A stretch of 64,000 nt of DNA from Nymphaea colorata (Eukaryota > Streptophyta > Magnoliopsida > Nymphaeales > Nymphaeaceae): contig NC_045143.1 in the NCBI RefSeq assembly GCF_008831285.2, forward strand, positions 11,727,503-11,791,502, given 5' to 3'. How positions within the stretch are numbered: position 1 is the stretch's first letter; each line of letters begins with the position of its first letter. This document shows, piece after piece, positions 63,181-64,000 of this stretch. Below the pieces are notes generated by a model. That model saw only the letters and a list, made by a program, of their open reading frames with translations. It was not told the origin of the DNA and ran no database searches. The position numbers and the translations under genes were made by a program.

Positions 63181-64000
63181 AGGCCTGGGTGTCCGGCCGG
63201 GTATGGGTCGGGTCCGGGTCACACTTTTTTTCTATCGGGTTCAACTTTAGTGAGCCCGGCCCGATCTGATATCTTAACGGGACGGGCCTGGCCTGGTTAT
63301 CACTTTCTAAACCCGGCCCGGCCCAACGGCCCGTTGGGTCGACGTCGACGAGCAAGAAGAGGGAGGAGAAGGAGAGAAGGCGATGGGGACGAGGAGCAGG
63401 AGGAGAGGAGGCTTTGCATTGTTTACTTCCAATCGTTGCTGCCGTCGATGATCTCCAACTCAAGAGTCAAGACCCCCATCAGCGTGGCCAACGCCGCCGT
63501 CATCCAGCAGCAGGAGGTTAGACGAAGGGTCTAGGATTCGGGCCGGGCCGGGCTTAGAAAGGCCCACCCCTAAGGCGAACGGTGGAACTCCACCGGCAGG
63601 CCACCCAATAATGTGGGTGGCCGTCGGCGGGTCTCGCCAAGACGGCCGGCCGTCGCCCGCCCAAAACCGGCGAAATCCGGTCTTCTCCTTCCCGATTCAA
63701 AAAATGCCCCTTTTTCTTGATTGGGCGCTATAGTGGCGGCGAGGAAGCCACCGACAGCCTGTGGGTGGGCACCTGTGGGTCGCACGGTGCAGTCCAGCAA
63801 CAGCAAACCAGCCGGTGGCCTCCCTTCCCTGTCGTCGCCCTCCAACGGAAGGCCAACGCCTTCCATCGCCTTCCCCTCTCCCTCTCCCTCGCCCTGTTCT
63901 TCTTTCTGACTCTTATTGCGGCTGCGACAGAGGCGAACGGTAGTCGTCGTCGTTCGACAGGAGGGTAGACGAATGGTCTAGGAGGATACCGCCCAGTTGG
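63181..64000. repeat. GC-rich repeat-like edge
   Basis: 63181-63565 begins 'ggcctgggtgtccggccggg' and ends with 'gggccgggccgggctt' and 'aaggcccacc', giving a fold-back of Gly/Pro-codon-like GC words; the AT-rich surroundings make it stand out. A direct repeat 'gtagacgaa.ggtctagga' occurs at about 63517 and 63964. Open frames on both strands are composition artefacts. The feature runs off the window. Confidence 0.5.

Overview
This is an AT-rich nuclear window from a plant, most probably a flowering plant. The evidence is short exons split by GT-AG introns, many (AT)n and (CT)n tracts, plant-type LINE and hAT debris, and host genes typical of plants. I cannot name the species. Nothing looks bacterial, viral or organellar, and I found no tRNA or rRNA gene or CRISPR array.

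Four host genes can be rebuilt exon by exon. Three are paralogous prolyl 4-hydroxylases (P4H): copy 1 at 658-3739 (+), copy 2 at 16127-19952 (+) and copy 3 at 23631-26157 (-). Each has eight coding exons. Exons 3-7 have the same lengths in all three (58, 105, 58, 176 and 58 nt) and every intron phase is conserved. All keep the HxD...H...K residues of the 2-oxoglutarate/Fe(II) dioxygenase fold. Copies 1 and 3 end in a six-cysteine ShKT domain; copy 2 stops just before it. Copy 1 uses a GC-AG intron. They probably form a local family of ER/Golgi membrane enzymes that hydroxylate peptidyl proline in the secretory pathway. The fourth gene, at 52156-61773 (+), is a Lunapark (LNP) ER-junction protein of 400 residues with two long, MITE-filled introns.

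Layout: 1-657 is upstream repeat-like DNA. P4H copy 1 follows, with a 163-bp MITE in its last intron. 4.9-10.2 kb holds a decayed minus-strand LINE (ORF1 with DUF4283, endonuclease, reverse transcriptase, zf-RVT). 10.25-13.87 kb is a probable minus-strand solo LTR, and a diverged relative lies at 30.43-32.70 kb. P4H copies 2 and 3 face each other across 3.7 kb. 28.8-33.1 kb has unrecognised minus-strand exon-like pieces around the second LTR. 35.6-36.25 kb is a dead hAT transposase tail. 37-49 kb is an accumulation of Tourist/PIF-Harbinger-like elements with TAA/TTA target duplications, AT microsatellites and a 63-bp tandem array. LNP fills 50-62 kb. The right edge (63.2-64.0 kb) is GC-rich repeat-like DNA.

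No wholly new biological system is visible. The points most worth checking are the P4H cluster (ShKT loss, GC donor, shared Cys substitution), the stop-free 102-nt intron in LNP, and a 1.66-kb Harbinger-like element carrying an exon-like segment.
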